Positions 62,590 to 64,000 of a DNA stretch of 64,000 nucleotides are shown here, piece after piece. The stretch's first letter is position 1. Each line of letters opens with the position of its first letter. The stretch comes from Diplolepis rosae (lineage: Eukaryota; Arthropoda; Insecta; Hymenoptera; Diplolepididae). Both the position numbers and the translations under genes were made by a program. The notes beneath the pieces are model-generated. The model made no database searches and was not told where the DNA came from. It saw only the letters and a list, made by a program, of their open reading frames with translations. Where the stretch lies: positions 806,001 to 870,000 of the forward strand of contig JAPYXD010000744.1 of NCBI GenBank assembly GCA_030998225.1, written 5' to 3'.

Positions 62590-64000
62590 TCTAAGAAGCG
62601 AGAGTGACCACTTATTCAGTAATATTTACCTATGTACGCAATGTTACCAGGTTTGTAGTATTTTTCTCGTTCACTCTCCCAAGATTCATGACAGTTCCTG
62701 TAAGAGTGACTGAGAAAAACGACCCTAATCTAGCAGCACTGTATCAACGTCCGTTTTTATCTTCTCTACTATTACCTAAGTTTTAAAAACAAAATTTTAT
62801 ATATTTTGGACACATTTGTGTAGAAACATGATATCCATAAAATTTTCTTTTTTCCGAAGTAACACATGCCCTTGAATTTCCTTGAGGAAAAATTGGATGG
62901 ACAATAGAAAAAAAATGCAATCAAACTTACTAGTTACGTAGTTCCTTTTTTTCATTTATAATTTTATTTTTCCGATTTTTTTTTTTAGTGAAAGTGTGAA
63001 AAATTTTATCTTAAATAAAATGCGTGATCAAAAGTTTAATTCAGATAAAAATAATAGATTTTCTATTGGTAAAATCATATCATCCAAAAACAACTGAAAA
63101 CTTCTAAAATTTGTCTATAGATTCCAACAATGGAAAATCTAGTTTTTATCCGATTCGAACTTTTCATGGCTCATTTTATTCAAGAAATTTTTGTTCATAC
63201 TTTAACAAAAATCTCGATAAAATAAAATTATAAATTAATAAAACTGAGAAAATAGTCTCTTCGACTAACTTATTTTCTGAATATCTGTCCAATTTTATTC
63301 TTCCTTAAAATACTCAAGGTATAAGCAATAGAGATGTTGCTGTTCCTCACGTCTTACGTATCTTATCTTAAACTGATTAATCTTTTCCCAGATAAGTAGT
63401 TACGTGTCGATGGTCATTCTATTGATGGGAATCTTTATTCGTTATTGCTGGAAAAATAGAATAATTACAGATGTTATAGATCTATTAAACTAAATATTAA
63501 ACCTTAATTATATATTGAAGTCTGATTCGACTTTGTATCTTTAAAGTGTTATATGATTTTTATCCAATGTCAGATATGATTGCAGATCTCCTAAAAATGA
63601 TTATAATAGATTGAATGTTAATTGAGCATCTTCGCAATTTTAAGTCTCTTGGAGAAATCGGAAGATAATTATGTTATTTATCTGTAAATTATTTTGAAAG
63701 ATAATTTTGATTGATTTCATTCAATCAATAATACACAACTTATTTTTAATATTAACAATTAGCTGAGATAAAACTCTTATTTATTGGAAAACACTATTTT
63801 CAAGATTGGAAGTTCCACTTTTCTTATTTTGGTATTTCGAACATACAATATTTTCTAAAAATAGAGCATTATTAACCTTGAAATAAAACCAATCACATAT
63901 ATTTTTTTCATAATTTAAAGGGTAAATTTTTATAGATGCTCGTCACTGATGGTCATTACTCCCGCCATTCGTGTATTACGAAATGAGAGAAATAAAGGAG
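62590..64000. other. AT-rich sequence to the window end
   Basis: No gene or complete element is recognised. CATAATTTAAAGGGTAAA near 63908 repeats a word at about 61828, so the dispersed repeat family continues here. Confidence 0.5.

Overview
The window looks like AT-rich nuclear DNA from an animal, most likely an arthropod. It holds no recognisable complete host gene. Almost everything identifiable is transposable elements inserted into one another, many with exact target-site duplications (TSDs) that allow the order of events to be read. The evidence for an arthropod is indirect: Ty3/Gypsy elements primed by tRNA-Leu, an I/Jockey-type LINE ORF1, and Tc1/mariner, hAT and PIF-like inverted-repeat elements. 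I cannot name the species.

Layout. 0.2-4.5 kb: a PIF/Harbinger-like MITE, a small palindrome, and a LINE insertion with a perfect 12-bp TSD that carries ORF1 but no reverse-transcriptase ORF2. 4.8-9.6 kb: a 4.7-kb fold-back element with arms over 1 kb and a TA duplication. 9.9-13.3 kb: small inverted-repeat elements, a 1.4-kb hAT-like element with 8-bp TSDs, and a 57-bp 5'-truncated copy of the LINE 3' end. 13.27-59.95 kb: the main structure, four LTR-retrotransposon units laid end to end in the same orientation (solo LTR D; elements A, B and C, all minus strand). Every boundary is exactly one GATA tetranucleotide, at 13270, 14887, 34950, 50531 and 59944. 60-64 kb: AT-rich sequence with a dispersed repeat and one palindromic MITE.

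Inside the array, element A is old and broken. It has been hit by a composite solo LTR (G, 16.2-20.4 kb) carrying a THAP-domain exon and a mariner-like element. It also carries a 4.65-kb inverted-end element that itself contains a mariner-like element, which contains a 435-bp palindrome. It further carries a 2-kb hAT-like fold-back inside gag, and a solo LTR (F) inside its primer-binding site. Element B is nearly intact but carries a plus-strand Gypsy element (E) in its primer-binding site. Element C is the youngest (LTRs about 1% different by eye), yet it lacks integrase and has Asn in place of the protease catalytic Asp.

The most interesting protein-level observation is that the pol polyproteins of B, C and E carry an extra globular domain between RNase H and integrase. 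It resembles a macro domain (ADP-ribose binding, TARG1/OARD1-like pattern) and follows a charged linker of roughly 300 residues. Together with the GATA-to-GATA serial insertion, this points to a Gypsy lineage with an unusual accessory domain and very precise integration. The unidirectional stacking also resembles a piRNA-type transposon trap, which is inference only.
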